DNA of 64,000 bases from Rhodococcoides fascians A25f. GTDB lineage: Bacteria > Actinomycetota > Actinomycetes > Mycobacteriales > Mycobacteriaceae. Both the position numbers and the translations under genes were made by a program. Within the stretch, counting starts at the first letter, position 1. Each line of letters starts with the position of its first letter. The stretch covers positions 2,345,001 through 2,409,000 of the forward strand of contig NZ_CP049744.1 of the NCBI RefSeq assembly GCF_000760935.2. The letters are read 5' to 3'. Of this stretch, positions 37,787 through 47,506 are shown piece after piece. Under the pieces are notes generated by a model, which did no database searches, was not told where the DNA came from, and worked only from the letters and a program-made list of their open reading frames with translations.

Positions 37787-38716
37787 ATGACCACAACGAA
37801 GGCAGTCGAACTGCGAGGCGTCACCAAGACATACGGATCTGTCCGTGCGGTGGACGGGCTGAGCCTGTCGATCGAACCGGGCGAGGTCGTCGCATTCCTC
37901 GGACCCAACGGAGCGGGAAAGACGACGACCATCGACATGATGCTCGGGCTGGCAACACCCACCACCGGGTCGGTGTCGGTGTTCGGAGGAACGCCCGCCG
38001 ACGCCATCGCCCAGGGGCGAGTCTCGGCCGTCATGCAGACCGGTGGGTTGCTCCGCGACCTGACCGTCCGCGAAACCGTCGAGCTGACATCGGCACTGTT
38101 CGCCCACACCCGTTCGGTGAAAGAGGTGCTGACCCGGGCCGGCATCGCCGACATCGGCGACCGTCGAGTGGAGAAATGCTCCGGCGGCCAGCAACAGCGA
38201 CTGCGATTCGCACTCGCACTGTTGCCCGACCCGGATCTGTTGGTGCTGGACGAGCCGACCACCGGCATGGACGTCGAGGGTCGTCGCGATTTCTGGAACG
38301 CCATTCGCCAGGACGCGAGTACCGGCCGAACGGTGCTGTTCGCGACGCACTATCTCGATGAGGCCGATGCCTACGCCGACCGGATCGTGCTGGTGCGGCA
38401 CGGCAAGATCGTCGCCGACGGTAGCGCCGCCGAGGTGAAGAACCTGGCTGCTGGACGGACCGTCACCGCGACCTTGCCCGGCGTCGATCGGTCGATGTTG
38501 CTCGCTCTGCCCGGGGTCGACCGCGTGGAGACTCGCGGCGACCGGGTGATCGTGCACGGCCGAGACTCCGACTCCGTGGCCCGGTACCTACTGAACGACG
38601 CGCATGCGACCGATCTGGAGATCGTCTCGCGGAACCTCGAGGACGCATTCCTCGCCCTGACCACCGATTCTGAAAACGACCCAGCCGAAAACAACCTCGC
38701 CGGGAGCATCCGATGA
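37787..38716 (+). CDS. ABC transporter ATPase (drug/daunorubicin-exporter type)
   Basis: A 309-residue ATPase with Walker A G-P-N-G-A-G-K-T-T, signature C-S-G-G-Q-Q-Q-R, Walker B L-L-V-L-D-E-P-T-T-G and a C-terminal domain as in DrrA-type exporters. It pairs with the ABC-2 permease encoded right after it (ATGA overlap). Cargo is unknown; export of a lipid or antibiotic-like compound is plausible. The following two-component genes may control it. Confidence 0.9.
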   Translation: MTTTKAVELRGVTKTYGSVRAVDGLSLSIEPGEVVAFLGPNGAGKTTTIDMMLGLATPTTGSVSVFGGTPADAIAQGRVSAVMQTGGLLRDLTVRETVELTSALFAHTRSVKEVLTRAGIADIGDRRVEKCSGGQQQRLRFALALLPDPDLLVLDEPTTGMDVEGRRDFWNAIRQDASTGRTVLFATHYLDEADAYADRIVLVRHGKIVADGSAAEVKNLAAGRTVTATLPGVDRSMLLALPGVDRVETRGDRVIVHGRDSDSVARYLLNDAHATDLEIVSRNLEDAFLALTTDSENDPAENNLAGSIR

Positions 38717-39516
38717 CCACGACCACGCCGTCCGCAACCGCCCGCACATCCGCCAGAGCCGTTGCCTGGGGCGGATTCTCGCCCACCTTCCTCGGACTCG
38801 AAGTCCGCAGACTGTTTCGAAACAAGCGGACGCTGATCTTCACGTTGGTGATGCCGCCGGTGTTCTTCGTCATCTTCGGTACGCAGTCGGACTTCAAGAC
38901 CGACTACTCCTTCGCGCACGGCAACGTCACGGGCTACATCGCTATCAGCATGGCCGTGTACGGAGCGATGCTCGCCACGACCAGCGGGGGAGCGATGGTG
39001 TCGGTCGAGCGGGCGCAGGGGTGGAGCAGGCAGCTGCGGTTGACCCCGCTCAAGCCCGTGGCCTACATCATCACCAAGGTCCTCGTGGCCATGACGATGG
39101 GTGCTGCAGCAATCGTCGTGGTATTCGTCGTCGCCAAGTTCTTCGGAGCCGATATGCCGATCTGGGTGTGGCTCGCCTGCGGTGTGATCGCGTGGCTCGG
39201 ATCTGCGGTGTTCGCCGCATTCGGGTTGTTCATGGGCTACCTGCTGCCGTCGGAGAACGTCATGCAGATCCTCGGACCGGTGCTGGCCTTCCTCGCCCTG
39301 GCCGGCGGATTGTTCGTCCCGCTCGGCGACAGCGGCTGGTTCCCGATGCTGGCCAAGTTCACCCCGCTCTACGGCCTGGCCACGGTGGCCAGAGCGCCGT
39401 TCACGTCAGCCGACGCGGGCACTCTGGCGATCGCCGTGGTGAACCTGGTGGTGTGGGCCGCGGTGTTCGTAGCCGGAGCGGCCCTGCTGTTCCGAAAAGA
39501 CACCAAGCGTGCCTGA
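38713..39516 (+). CDS. ABC-2 type permease
   Basis: A 267-residue membrane protein with about six spans; first span near residues 38-60 after a polar N-terminus. Typical ABC-2 features include E-R-A-Q-G-W-S-R-Q-L-R-L-T-P after span two. It forms the channel driven by the preceding ATPase. Confidence 0.88.
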   Translation: MTTTTPSATARTSARAVAWGGFSPTFLGLEVRRLFRNKRTLIFTLVMPPVFFVIFGTQSDFKTDYSFAHGNVTGYIAISMAVYGAMLATTSGGAMVSVERAQGWSRQLRLTPLKPVAYIITKVLVAMTMGAAAIVVVFVVAKFFGADMPIWVWLACGVIAWLGSAVFAAFGLFMGYLLPSENVMQILGPVLAFLALAGGLFVPLGDSGWFPMLAKFTPLYGLATVARAPFTSADAGTLAIAVVNLVVWAAVFVAGAALLFRKDTKRA

Positions 39517-39535
39517 CGCCGAAACTGCTGATCGT

Positions 39536-39562
39536 GTCGCCCACGGGGATACCGTGGGCGAC
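39536..39562. promoter_or_regulatory. Perfect hairpin immediately before kinase ATG
   Basis: Arms GTCGCCCACGG and CCGTGGGCGAC (11 bp) with a 5-nt loop end one base before ATG 39563. It could reduce read-through or mask the kinase ribosome site, setting exporter and regulator levels apart. Confidence 0.5.
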
Positions 39563-40672
39563 ATGACCACGTTCACCGCCGATCTGCCGGAGGGGCGGGT
39601 CTGGCGATACGGCTGGATGTTCGGATCCATCTGGCTGATCTACCTGATCTACCCGTTGAACGAGATTCTCGCTCTGCCGTCGATCGCGGCCAGGGCTGCC
39701 GGGATCATTGCGATCGTCGGTTTCGGTGCGGTGTTCACGACCACCTTCTGGCGGTTCCGCAACGGCCACCGCCGCGGAAACCCGCTGCCCACGTCCCAGG
39801 CGTGGATCGCACTCGGTGCGATGGTCGCCCTGACCGTCGCGATGAGTGCATTGGTCGGAACCACCGGCTTCGGCGCGACCGTCTACATCGCGGTCCTGGC
39901 AATGATGACGTTGCCGGTCCGACAAGCATGGTCGTTGGTCGCGGTGATGGTGGTGATCGTCGAAGTGGTGCCTCGTTTCATCTCTTCCTGGGAGCCCGAC
40001 AACTTCTTCGCGTTCCAGTTGCTGATCAGCTCGGCCGCTGCCTGGGGCATCACTCAGGTATTTCAGCGCAACCACGAATTGGCCGTCGCCAGGCAGCAAT
40101 TGGCTGATCTGGCGATCGTCGCCGAACGTGAGCGGATGAGCCGGGACGTACACGACATTCTCGGGCACTCGTTGACGGTCATCACCGTCAAGAGCGAACT
40201 CGCCGGACGGCTGCTCGAGATCGACGCCGCCCGAGCGGCAGTCGAGATCGCGGAGGTGGAAACCCTTGCCCGGCAAGCACTCGCCGATGTTCGCAGCACC
40301 GTCGGCGGCATGCGCCAGATCGACATCGGCACCGAATTGGTCAGTGCGCGAACAGCTCTGGTCGCCGCAGCCATCGATGTCGACCTGCCCGCTGATGCCG
40401 ATATGGTGCCACTGCGACACCGAGAACTCTTCGGCTGGGTCCTGCGTGAAGCAGTGACCAACGTGGTTCGACACTCGCACGCGCAACACTGCCGAGTGAC
40501 GCTGACGCCGTCGAGCATTTCCATCGTCGACGACGGACGCGGACCTGCCGAGGACACCTGCGGGGGAAACGGGCTTCGCGGGTTGGGTGAACGCGTGAGC
40601 GCCGCTGGTGGTTCACTGACGGTCGCCCGGGTTCCGACCGGAGGATTCAAGGTGGAGGTCGCGGCACCATGA
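39563..40672 (+). CDS. Sensor histidine kinase (HisKA_3, DesK/NarX-like)
   Basis: A 369-residue kinase: four to five membrane spans (residues 20-165), dimerisation/phosphoacceptor motif R-D-V-H-D-I-L-G-H-S-L (His197), and a HATPase_c domain with N-V-V-R-H-S-H and D-D-G-R-G motifs. No extracytoplasmic sensor domain is visible, suggesting it senses membrane state or a transporter. A GTG at 39509 would add 18 residues and overlap the permease gene; ATG 39563 lies after a strong hairpin, so the start is uncertain. It overlaps the regulator start (ATGA). Confidence 0.9.
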   Translation: MTTFTADLPEGRVWRYGWMFGSIWLIYLIYPLNEILALPSIAARAAGIIAIVGFGAVFTTTFWRFRNGHRRGNPLPTSQAWIALGAMVALTVAMSALVGTTGFGATVYIAVLAMMTLPVRQAWSLVAVMVVIVEVVPRFISSWEPDNFFAFQLLISSAAAWGITQVFQRNHELAVARQQLADLAIVAERERMSRDVHDILGHSLTVITVKSELAGRLLEIDAARAAVEIAEVETLARQALADVRSTVGGMRQIDIGTELVSARTALVAAAIDVDLPADADMVPLRHRELFGWVLREAVTNVVRHSHAQHCRVTLTPSSISIVDDGRGPAEDTCGGNGLRGLGERVSAAGGSLTVARVPTGGFKVEVAAP

Positions 40673-41277
40673 GTATCAAGCTGTTGCTCGCCGACGATCA
40701 GGCATTGGTGCGAGGCGCGCTCGCAGCACTGCTCGGGCTCGAGCACGATCTCGACGTCGTGGCGGAGGTGGGGCGAGGGGACGAGGTGGTCTCTGCCGTG
40801 CTGGAACATCGACCCGACGTCGTACTGCTCGACGTCGAGATGCCGGGCAAGAACGGAATCGACGTAGCCGCCGAGCTGACCCTGGTGGCACCCGAGTCGA
40901 GAGTGCTGATCGTCACCACGTTCGGCCGCCCGGGATACCTCCGCCGCGCCATAGATGCGGGTGCGTCGGGTTTCGTGGTCAAGGACACTCCCGCCAAGCA
41001 GCTGGCCGACGCGGTTCGGCGGGTGCACATGGGGCTGCGCGTCGTCGATCCGGCGCTGGCGACCGAGACGTTGACCGATGGCGTCTCGCCTCTGACCGCC
41101 CGTGAGCAGGAGGTTCTCCGCGCAGCAGCGCAGGGTGGGACGGCCGGCTCCATCGCTGCCGCGGTGCACCTGTCGGAGGGAACGGTGCGCAACCACCTGT
41201 CGTCCGCGATAGGCAAGACCGGTACCACTACTCGTGCGGAAGCGGTCCGAGTGGCCGAGGACCGCGGGTGGCTGTAG
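40669..41277 (+). CDS. LuxR/NarL-family response regulator
   Basis: A 202-residue regulator with a receiver domain (A-D-D-Q, phosphoacceptor Asp55 in L-L-D-V-E-M-P-G) and a C-terminal LuxR helix-turn-helix (L-T-A-R-E-Q-E-V-L, about residue 142). It is the partner of the adjacent kinase and likely controls the exporter genes upstream. Confidence 0.93.
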   Translation: MSIKLLLADDQALVRGALAALLGLEHDLDVVAEVGRGDEVVSAVLEHRPDVVLLDVEMPGKNGIDVAAELTLVAPESRVLIVTTFGRPGYLRRAIDAGASGFVVKDTPAKQLADAVRRVHMGLRVVDPALATETLTDGVSPLTAREQEVLRAAAQGGTAGSIAAAVHLSEGTVRNHLSSAIGKTGTTTRAEAVRVAEDRGWL

Positions 41278-41332
41278 CTCCTACGAGGCGCGCCGTGACC
41301 GAGCCGATGCGCGGGCCTGGCAAACTCGAGGG

Positions 41333-42049
41333 GTGAATTCAACTCTCGACCGAGACCCGTACGGCGACCCGTACGACGATCGGTATGCCTCGGACCCCGG
41401 TCCCGAGCGCCTCGGCTTCTTCGGGACGCTGGGACGCTGGACCGGTCGGCTGGTCGCGGGAGTGGTCCTGATGGCGGTGGTGCTGGTCGCAGGGACTGCG
41501 GTCCGGGTGTGGCAGGTTGCTCGCATCGACGACTACTCCAAGGCCGACGCGATCGTCGTACTGGGTGCGGCGCAGTACAGCGGGACACCCTCGACGGTGT
41601 TCGAGGCCCGACTGTCCCAGGCTGCAGCGCTGTACGAGCGAGGCATCGCCCCCGAGATCGTCACCGTCGGCGGCAAGCAAGAAGGCGACCTGTTCACCGA
41701 GGCTGCATCGGGGCGCAACTATCTGATCGAGCAGGGAGTGCCGGCGGACGCCATCGTGGCCGTCGAGACCGGCTCGGACACGCTCGAGAGCATCGAGGCC
41801 GTGAGCGACACACTCCGCGACGAGGGCAAGTCGTCGGTGGTGCTGGTCAGTGATCCGTGGCATTCGCTGCGCACTCGAACCATGGCGCGTGACGCCGGGC
41901 TCGATGCATGGACCTCACCGACGCGTACCGGCCCGGCCGTCTACACCAGAGAGTCACAGGCGCACGGAATTGCCAGGGAGACAGGCGCACTGCTGTGGTA
42001 CCAGCTCACTCACTTCACGGCAGACTTCTCCTACACGGCAGGCCAGTGA
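41333..42049 (+). CDS. YdcF/SanA-like membrane protein (DUF218)
   Basis: A 238-residue protein with a tandem acidic N-terminal repeat (D-P-Y-G-D-P-Y-D-D), one membrane span (about residues 37-60) and a DUF218 domain ([12 protein letters not shown], and S-D-P-W-H-S-L-R-T). DUF218 proteins are implicated in envelope integrity. GTG start at 41333; dgt follows after one base. Confidence 0.88.
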   Translation: MNSTLDRDPYGDPYDDRYASDPGPERLGFFGTLGRWTGRLVAGVVLMAVVLVAGTAVRVWQVARIDDYSKADAIVVLGAAQYSGTPSTVFEARLSQAAALYERGIAPEIVTVGGKQEGDLFTEAASGRNYLIEQGVPADAIVAVETGSDTLESIEAVSDTLRDEGKSSVVLVSDPWHSLRTRTMARDAGLDAWTSPTRTGPAVYTRESQAHGIARETGALLWYQLTHFTADFSYTAGQ

Positions 42050-42050
42050 C

Positions 42051-43325
42051 ATGACCGGCACCTACTCGGCGCACGACGTCGAACGATTCGTCACCGAACC
42101 CCCGAAAACCGCCGGACTGAAACCGGGGACGAACAACGCCTCGCATAGAAGTGCTTTCGCGCGCGACCGGGCGCGGGTGCTGCACTGCGCCGCACTGCGC
42201 CGTCTCGCAGACAAGACACAGGTGACCGGGCCTCGGGACGGCGACACTCCGCGAACTCGGCTCACGCACTCGCTCGAAGTCGCGCAGATCGGCCGCAGCA
42301 TCGCCGAAGGCCTCGGCAGCGACCCCGATCTGGTCGATCTCGCAGGCTTGGCCCACGACATCGGCCATCCGCCCTACGGCCACAACGGTGAACGGGCCCT
42401 CGACGAAGTGGCCACGGACTGTGGTGGGTTCGAGGGCAACGCGCAGAACCTCCGCATTCTCACCGGACTCGAGCCGAAGATCCTCGACGCAGACGGGCGC
42501 AGCGCGGGATTGAACCTGACCCGAGCATCTCTCGATGCCGCGACCAAGTATCCATGGATCCGGCCGGCACCAGGCGCGAAATTCGGTGCCTACGACGACG
42601 ACTCCGCGATTCTGGGCTGGGTACGTGACACTGCACCGGACAAGCACAAGTGCCTCGAAGCGCAGACCATGGATTGGTCCGACGACGTTGCCTACTCGGT
42701 ACACGATGTCGAGGACGGCGTCATCGACGCCCGCATCGACCTACGCGCGCTGTCCGACCCGATCGAGCAGCGCGCACTCGCCGAACTCGGTGTCTCGGAA
42801 TTTCGCGGACTCGATGTCGACGAGTTGATCGAAGCTGCGAGCCGGTTGTCGAGGATGCCCGTGGTGATCGCCGTCGGACGCTACGACGGCACCCTCGAAG
42901 CATCCGTCGCACTCAAGCACATGACGAGCGAGCTGGTCGGGCGCTTCGCGACAGCTGCCATCGAGGGCACCCACGAGAGATACGGCACCGCGCCGTTGAG
43001 CCGGTACGACGCCGACCTGGTGGTGCCGTCGATCGTCGGCTCGGAAGTTGCATTGCTCAAAACCATGGCGCTGAGGTACGTGATGTCCGACGCCGGACAC
43101 AAGATCCGCCAGGAGCGCCAACGTGATCGAATCCACCGCGTCGCCGAGTGGCTGCTGCGCTCGGCTCCAGGGGAGCTGGACCCCATCCTGGTCCCGGCCT
43201 GGCAGCGCGCAGAAAGCGACGGCGAACGAACCCGAGTTGTCGTCGATCAGATCGCCTCGTACACCGAAAGTCGACTCGAACTGATCGACAAGCGCTCGCT
43301 GGGAGCTCAGGCCAGCTGGGGTTGA
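42051..43325 (+). CDS. dgt: Deoxyguanosinetriphosphate triphosphohydrolase-like protein
   Basis: A 424-residue HD-domain hydrolase with [10 protein letters not shown] (His near 68) and [12 protein letters not shown] motifs. It removes triphosphate from dNTPs and so influences dNTP pools. It is followed by dnaG, as in mycobacteria. Confidence 0.94.
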   Translation: MTGTYSAHDVERFVTEPPKTAGLKPGTNNASHRSAFARDRARVLHCAALRRLADKTQVTGPRDGDTPRTRLTHSLEVAQIGRSIAEGLGSDPDLVDLAGLAHDIGHPPYGHNGERALDEVATDCGGFEGNAQNLRILTGLEPKILDADGRSAGLNLTRASLDAATKYPWIRPAPGAKFGAYDDDSAILGWVRDTAPDKHKCLEAQTMDWSDDVAYSVHDVEDGVIDARIDLRALSDPIEQRALAELGVSEFRGLDVDELIEAASRLSRMPVVIAVGRYDGTLEASVALKHMTSELVGRFATAAIEGTHERYGTAPLSRYDADLVVPSIVGSEVALLKTMALRYVMSDAGHKIRQERQRDRIHRVAEWLLRSAPGELDPILVPAWQRAESDGERTRVVVDQIASYTESRLELIDKRSLGAQASWG

Positions 43326-43367
43326 TCGGCGGGTGTCGGGTGTCGGGTTCGACGCTAGACTGCACAC

Positions 43368-45284
43368 GTGGCCGGCCGAATTCCTGAACGCGACATCGCC
43401 GCCATTCGCGAACGCACACGGATCGAAGACATCGTCGGCGACTACGTCTCTCTCAAGCGCGCGGGCGGCGACTCCATGAAGGGGTTGTGCCCCTTCCACG
43501 ACGAAAAATCGCCGTCGTTCCATGTTCGACCCAATCACGGGCATTACCACTGCTTCGGTTGCGGCGAGGGAGGTGATGCCTACTCCTTCCTCCAGAAGAT
43601 CGAACACATTTCCTTCGTCGAGGCCGTCGAGCAACTTGCCGACCGGCTGAACTATTCGATCTCCTACGAGGGCGGAGGGCCATCGGTTCAACGTGACCGC
43701 GGCACCCGAGCGCGCCTGATCGCTGCCAATGCGGCAGCGCAGGAGTTCTATGCGGGCAGGCTCAGCGGCCCCGACGCTCAGACCGCACGTGACTACCTCA
43801 CCGAACGCAACTTCGACGGCCACGCTGCGTTGGCTTACGGCTGCGGATACGCACCCGACGGTTGGGACACTCTCACCAAACACCTGCTGGGCAAGGGCTT
43901 CGAGGCCAAGGAGATCGTGGACGCGGGCCTGGCGACACCCGGTAAGCGCGGCACGCCCATCGACCGTTTCCGACGCCGATTGGTGTGGCCCATTCGCAGT
44001 CAGAGCGGCGACGTCATCGGTTTCGGTGCCCGCAAACTGTTCGACGACGACACGATGCCGGGTAAGTACATCAACACCCCGGAAACCATGCTGTACAAGA
44101 AGTCTCAGGTGTTGTTCGGTCTGGACCTGGCGCGCAAGGAGATCGCGAAGTCGCACCAGGCCGTCATCGTCGAGGGCTACACCGACGTGATGGCGATGCA
44201 TCTGGCCGGCGTCAAGACGGCAGTGGCGTCGTGCGGCACCGCATTCGGCGAGGACCACCTGGCCATGCTGCGCCGATTGATGATGGACGACAGCTACTTT
44301 CGCGGCGAAGTGATCTACACCTTCGACGGAGACGATGCCGGGCAGGCCGCCGCCATGAAGGCATTCGAGGGTGATCAGAAGATTGCCGGACAGACCTTCG
44401 TCGCCGTTGCGCCCGACGGCATGGACCCGTGCGACCTGCGTTTGAAGTCCGGCGACAACGCTGTTCGCGATCTGGTCGCCCGGCGTACCCCGATGTTTGC
44501 CTTCGTGGTCAAATCGCTACTGCGAGAACATGATCTGGATACCCCCGAGGGACGCGTCGAAGCCTTGAAGAGAACCGTGCCCGTGGTCGCGCGCATCAAG
44601 GACGCGTCACTGCGGGACGAGTACGCACGGCAGTTGGCCGGCTGGACCGGCTGGGACGACACCGCGATGGTGCTCGCCCGCGTGCGCGACGAGGCGAAGA
44701 AGGGCGCTCGGGGCGACACCAGCGGTAAGCGTGTGCCGTTCGAGAAGCGTCAGACGGCGCCGACCGAGGCTCCGGCCGGGCCGCCGCGTCCCAACCCCAC
44801 CGATCCGTCTCTGTGGCCGCAGCGGGAGGCTCTCAAGGCGGTACTGCAGATGCCTGCGATGGCGGGCACGGTGTTCGACTCGCTCCCGCCGGAGAGCTTT
44901 CATCACCCGGCATATGCGGCCGTGCGTGACGCGGTGGCTGCTGCCGGAGGTACAGCCGCGGGACTGGGCGGAGGGGAGTGGGTCGACGCCGTGGCCAAGC
45001 AGGCCAAGGACGCCGTAGTGGTTTCGTTGGTGACCGAGCTGGCCGTCGACCCGATGCGCGTGGCCGACGACGCACTCACGCGCTACATCTCGGGTGTACT
45101 CGCGAGGCTGCAGGAAGTGTGGGTCGGCCAGCAGGTGGCAGAACTCAAGTCGAAGCTGCAGCGCATGTCACCGGTCGAGAAGCCCGACGACTACAACGCG
45201 CTGTTCGGCGATCTCATCGCCCTCGAGCAGTACCGCCGCAGTCTGCTCGAGCTCGCCGTCGGAAGTGTCGCCGAGGTCGGTTAG
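43368..45284 (+). CDS. dnaG: DNA primase
   Basis: A 638-residue primase: CHC2 zinc finger (C-P-F-H ... H-C-F-G-C-G, about residues 38-65), Toprim core (V-E-G-Y-T-D-V about 266; F-D-G-D-D-A-G), and a C-terminal DnaB-interacting domain. It makes RNA primers for replication. GTG start at 43368. The stop overlaps the end of a convergent small gene by four bases. Confidence 0.96.
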   Translation: MAGRIPERDIAAIRERTRIEDIVGDYVSLKRAGGDSMKGLCPFHDEKSPSFHVRPNHGHYHCFGCGEGGDAYSFLQKIEHISFVEAVEQLADRLNYSISYEGGGPSVQRDRGTRARLIAANAAAQEFYAGRLSGPDAQTARDYLTERNFDGHAALAYGCGYAPDGWDTLTKHLLGKGFEAKEIVDAGLATPGKRGTPIDRFRRRLVWPIRSQSGDVIGFGARKLFDDDTMPGKYINTPETMLYKKSQVLFGLDLARKEIAKSHQAVIVEGYTDVMAMHLAGVKTAVASCGTAFGEDHLAMLRRLMMDDSYFRGEVIYTFDGDDAGQAAAMKAFEGDQKIAGQTFVAVAPDGMDPCDLRLKSGDNAVRDLVARRTPMFAFVVKSLLREHDLDTPEGRVEALKRTVPVVARIKDASLRDEYARQLAGWTGWDDTAMVLARVRDEAKKGARGDTSGKRVPFEKRQTAPTEAPAGPPRPNPTDPSLWPQREALKAVLQMPAMAGTVFDSLPPESFHHPAYAAVRDAVAAAGGTAAGLGGGEWVDAVAKQAKDAVVVSLVTELAVDPMRVADDALTRYISGVLARLQEVWVGQQVAELKSKLQRMSPVEKPDDYNALFGDLIALEQYRRSLLELAVGSVAEVG

Positions 45285-45526
45285 CGACGTAGCTGATCGC
45301 GGGGAACGTAGACCTGGGTCTCGTCGTCGATCGGCTGCATCGGCTCGAGCCGGGGCTGGGTGTTGAGGGAATCGGAGAGCTTCTGACGGCCGACCTCGAT
45401 CGCCTTCTTGGTCGCCGGAGACGACGCAACGGCGCTTGCCGTCTTGCGAATCTGCTCGTACCGGCCCCGGCCGGCCTTGGCACCGAGCACATATGCAGCT
45501 CCAGCCGCCAGTACCAAACGAATCAT
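45281..45526 (-). CDS. Small conserved membrane-associated protein
   Basis: An 81-residue protein with a short hydrophobic N-terminus (I-R-L-V-L-A-A-G-A-A-Y-V-L-G) followed by a basic, helical segment (A-G-R-G-R-Y-E-Q-I-R-K-T) and a polar tail. ATG 45526 has GGAAGGA upstream. It resembles short actinobacterial proteins found after dnaG; function unknown. Confidence 0.7.
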   Translation of the reverse strand: MIRLVLAAGAAYVLGAKAGRGRYEQIRKTASAVASSPATKKAIEVGRQKLSDSLNTQPRLEPMQPIDDETQVYVPRDQLRR

Positions 45527-45675
45527 CAGTGGGTCCTTCCGTAGAGCGTGCGGCTGTAGGTCCATCTTGCCCGACGGAGCTCCGGCGACGCTCGAGCAGG
45601 GCGATTTGGTACTCACCAGGGTGTGTGCGCTATTGTTTCCAACGGCTCGCACGAGAGTGTGACGCCGCGAGGTAA

Positions 45676-45748
45676 TCCCCCATAGCTCAATTGGCAGAGC
45701 ATTCGACTGTTAATCGAAGGGTTCCTGGTTCGAGTCCAGGTGGGGGAG
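45676..45748 (+). tRNA. tRNA-Asn (GTT)
   Basis: A 73-nt cloverleaf: acceptor TCCCCCA/TGGGGGA, D arm AGCTCAATTGGCAGAGC, anticodon stem TTCGA/TCGAA with loop CTGTTAA (anticodon GTT), and T arm CCTGGTTCGAGTCCAGG. Discriminator G; CCA is not encoded. Confidence 0.96.
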
Positions 45749-45752
45749 CGCA

Positions 45753-45784
45753 ATCCCCGTCCGGTTCTCCGGGCGGGGATTTTT
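45753..45784 (+). terminator. Intrinsic terminator after tRNA-Asn
   Basis: A GC-rich stem (ATCCCCGTCCGG / CCGGGCGGGGAT, one mismatch) with a 4-nt loop followed directly by TTTT. Confidence 0.88.
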
Positions 45785-45868
45785 GTCGTCCGGGTCGGTG
45801 GTACCAGGGTCTCGGTCGGTTATCAGATCGTGACTCTCCTGGCTGTATATCAATTGAATGAATCCATT

Positions 45869-45893
45869 CGACCGATGCCGGTTTTGTCGGTCG
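45869..45893. promoter_or_regulatory. ARE-like receptor box 1 upstream of afsA homologue
   Basis: CGACCGA and TCGGTCG (perfect inverted copies) with an 11-base spacer containing CCGGTTTT. The ACCG/CGGT core is that of gamma-butyrolactone receptor (ArpA/ScbR) boxes. Confidence 0.5.
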
Positions 45894-45936
45894 TTCGCGA
45901 CATACTGAACGAGCGGTCCGGGAGGCTCAACAGTGC

Positions 45937-45962
45937 TATAAAAAACCGGATCGGTCGGTTTT
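45937..45962 (+). promoter_or_regulatory. afsA promoter with ARE-like receptor box 2
   Basis: A TATAAA hexamer (45937-45942) is overlapped by the inverted repeat AAAACCG-N7-CGGTTTT (45942-45962). The palindrome covers the expected transcription start, 11 bases before the ATG, so a bound receptor would block transcription. Confidence 0.6.
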
Positions 45963-45972
45963 AAGGGGCTTC

Positions 45973-46887
45973 ATGAGTTTGAGTTACGCAGCAACCGTTC
46001 CACGTCACCTCGTGCATCGGCGTTCTCCGGCCGACGTGTTGTTGACCGATTACGAAACGGTGGACGGAACCCATCGGGCAGCTGTTCAGTTCCCGACTTC
46101 CCATCGGATGTTCGCTCCGGTTCGTCGCACCCACGACTCGTTGATGGTGGCCGAGGCTCTGCGCCAAGCGATCAGCCTCTTCTGCCACGTCAATCACGGA
46201 GTGCCACTCGACCACATCGTCTTCATCGAGCACTCGCGCTTCGAGATTCTCGATCCGCTGTCGGTCGACGAGATCGACGATTCGCTCGTTGCCGAGTCGA
46301 TCACGACCGACGTGACGTTCGACGACACGTCGATGGACAACATGAAGTTGTCGGCCAGGTTGTTGAACGGCGACCGACTCGTTGCGTTCGGAACGGCGTC
46401 GGTACGGTCGCTCGGCCCCGAGGTGTACTCGCAGTTTCGCACCTCGTCGATGGCCGACCCCCACTTCCGGTATCTGCCGGCCGGGACCGAAGTGGTCGAG
46501 GCCCCTGCGGTCGGACGGCTCGATCCCTCCGATGTCGTGTTGGCACGGCACACCTCCGACGGCTCCATCGTCGTGGCACCGGATCCTCGTAATCTGGCGA
46601 TGTTCGACCATTCCGTCGAATATCTTCCCGGCGTGACCATGCTCGAGGCCGCGCGTCAGGCCTTGCGTCTGGCAACCGGAACACCGACGCTGGACTTCAC
46701 GTCGTGCGAGGTGCGCTTCATGGGGTTCGCCGAGTGGGCGAATCCGTGCTCGGTCATCGTCGACACCGACTCCACGGATGGCGTGCACCGCATCCAGTTC
46801 GAGCACGACGGTGCTGTGCTGTCGGCGATGTCGGTCACGGCAACGTCCGAACCGTGGCTGGCTCCTACCGATCGCTCCAGTCGATAA
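45973..46887 (+). CDS. AfsA/ScbA-family gamma-butyrolactone synthase homologue
   Basis: A 304-residue protein with two AfsA hot-dog repeats: the first has V-H-R-R-S-P-A-D-V-L-L-T-D and E-A-L-R-Q-A-I; the second D-H-S-V-E-Y-L-P-G-V-T-M-L-E-A-A-R-Q-A. AfsA condenses a beta-ketoacyl-ACP with dihydroxyacetone phosphate in making A-factor-type signals. A homologue (gblA) is reported in Rhodococcus jostii. The gene is convergent with a receptor-type TetR gene; their 3' ends overlap by 23 bases. Promoter boxes suggest control by that receptor. Confidence 0.88.
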   Translation: MSLSYAATVPRHLVHRRSPADVLLTDYETVDGTHRAAVQFPTSHRMFAPVRRTHDSLMVAEALRQAISLFCHVNHGVPLDHIVFIEHSRFEILDPLSVDEIDDSLVAESITTDVTFDDTSMDNMKLSARLLNGDRLVAFGTASVRSLGPEVYSQFRTSSMADPHFRYLPAGTEVVEAPAVGRLDPSDVVLARHTSDGSIVVAPDPRNLAMFDHSVEYLPGVTMLEAARQALRLATGTPTLDFTSCEVRFMGFAEWANPCSVIVDTDSTDGVHRIQFEHDGAVLSAMSVTATSEPWLAPTDRSSR

Positions 46888-47506
46888 CGGGGTCCTCTGC
46901 GAGCGCGAGAAGTCGCGGCAGGCGTCGACGCGGGACGACGGCGGGGAGCAATATCTGCCACATCTCGGTCAGTCGCTGCTGGAGATCGGCGCGCCCGGTC
47001 ACCATTTCCGAGACAGTGTGCACACCGGTGAACGACGACACGATGTACCGACCCACTGCGGTCGGGTCGACGCCGTCGACGATGTCCCCCTCGGCCTGGG
47101 CACGCTCGATCAGATCGCCGATCTTGACGATCCACTCCTCGAACGCCCCCGCGTGTGGACCGTCGGCGATGGCCGATTCCAGTGTCAACCGCATACCCCC
47201 ACGCGAAATCGACTCGGTCTGCAGCTGACGACCCAGCTCCTTGGTGACGAGAATCAACGCATCGAGCGCCTTGGGGGTGCGGTCGACAATGACGGCAGTG
47301 GCAGTTGCCGCCATCGTCAGTTGCGCGTCGATCACTGCCTGCGCCAACTCTTCCTTGGACGAGAAATGGAAGTACATAGCGCCTTTGCTCACCCCGGCGT
47401 GAGCGATAATGGTGCTCAAACTGGCTGTGCCGTAACCGAACTTCTCGAAGCTGGCGGCCGCTCCTTCGAGTACGGCCTGCCTGGTGGACGCTGCACGCTC
47501 TTGCAT
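46865..47506 (-). CDS. ArpA/ScbR-type TetR receptor regulator
   Basis: A 213-residue TetR-family protein whose helix-turn-helix region (F-G-Y-G-T-A-S-L-S-T-I-I-A-H-A-G-V-S-K-G, then A-M-Y-F-H-F-S-S-K-E-E-L-A) matches gamma-butyrolactone receptors rather than drug-efflux TetRs. Such receptors repress target genes until the signal binds. The afsA homologue beside it and matching boxes support this. Start M-Q-E-R-A at 47506 is the family start; ATG 47536 is an alternative. Confidence 0.82.
   Translation of the reverse strand: MQERAASTRQAVLEGAAASFEKFGYGTASLSTIIAHAGVSKGAMYFHFSSKEELAQAVIDAQLTMAATATAVIVDRTPKALDALILVTKELGRQLQTESISRGGMRLTLESAIADGPHAGAFEEWIVKIGDLIERAQAEGDIVDGVDPTAVGRYIVSSFTGVHTVSEMVTGRADLQQRLTEMWQILLPAVVPRRRLPRLLALAEDPVIDWSDR

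Noticed and set aside
38371..38919. Minus-strand frames opposite the ABC transporter genes.
   Set aside because: They are antisense shadows of genes with strong Walker and permease motifs on the plus strand.
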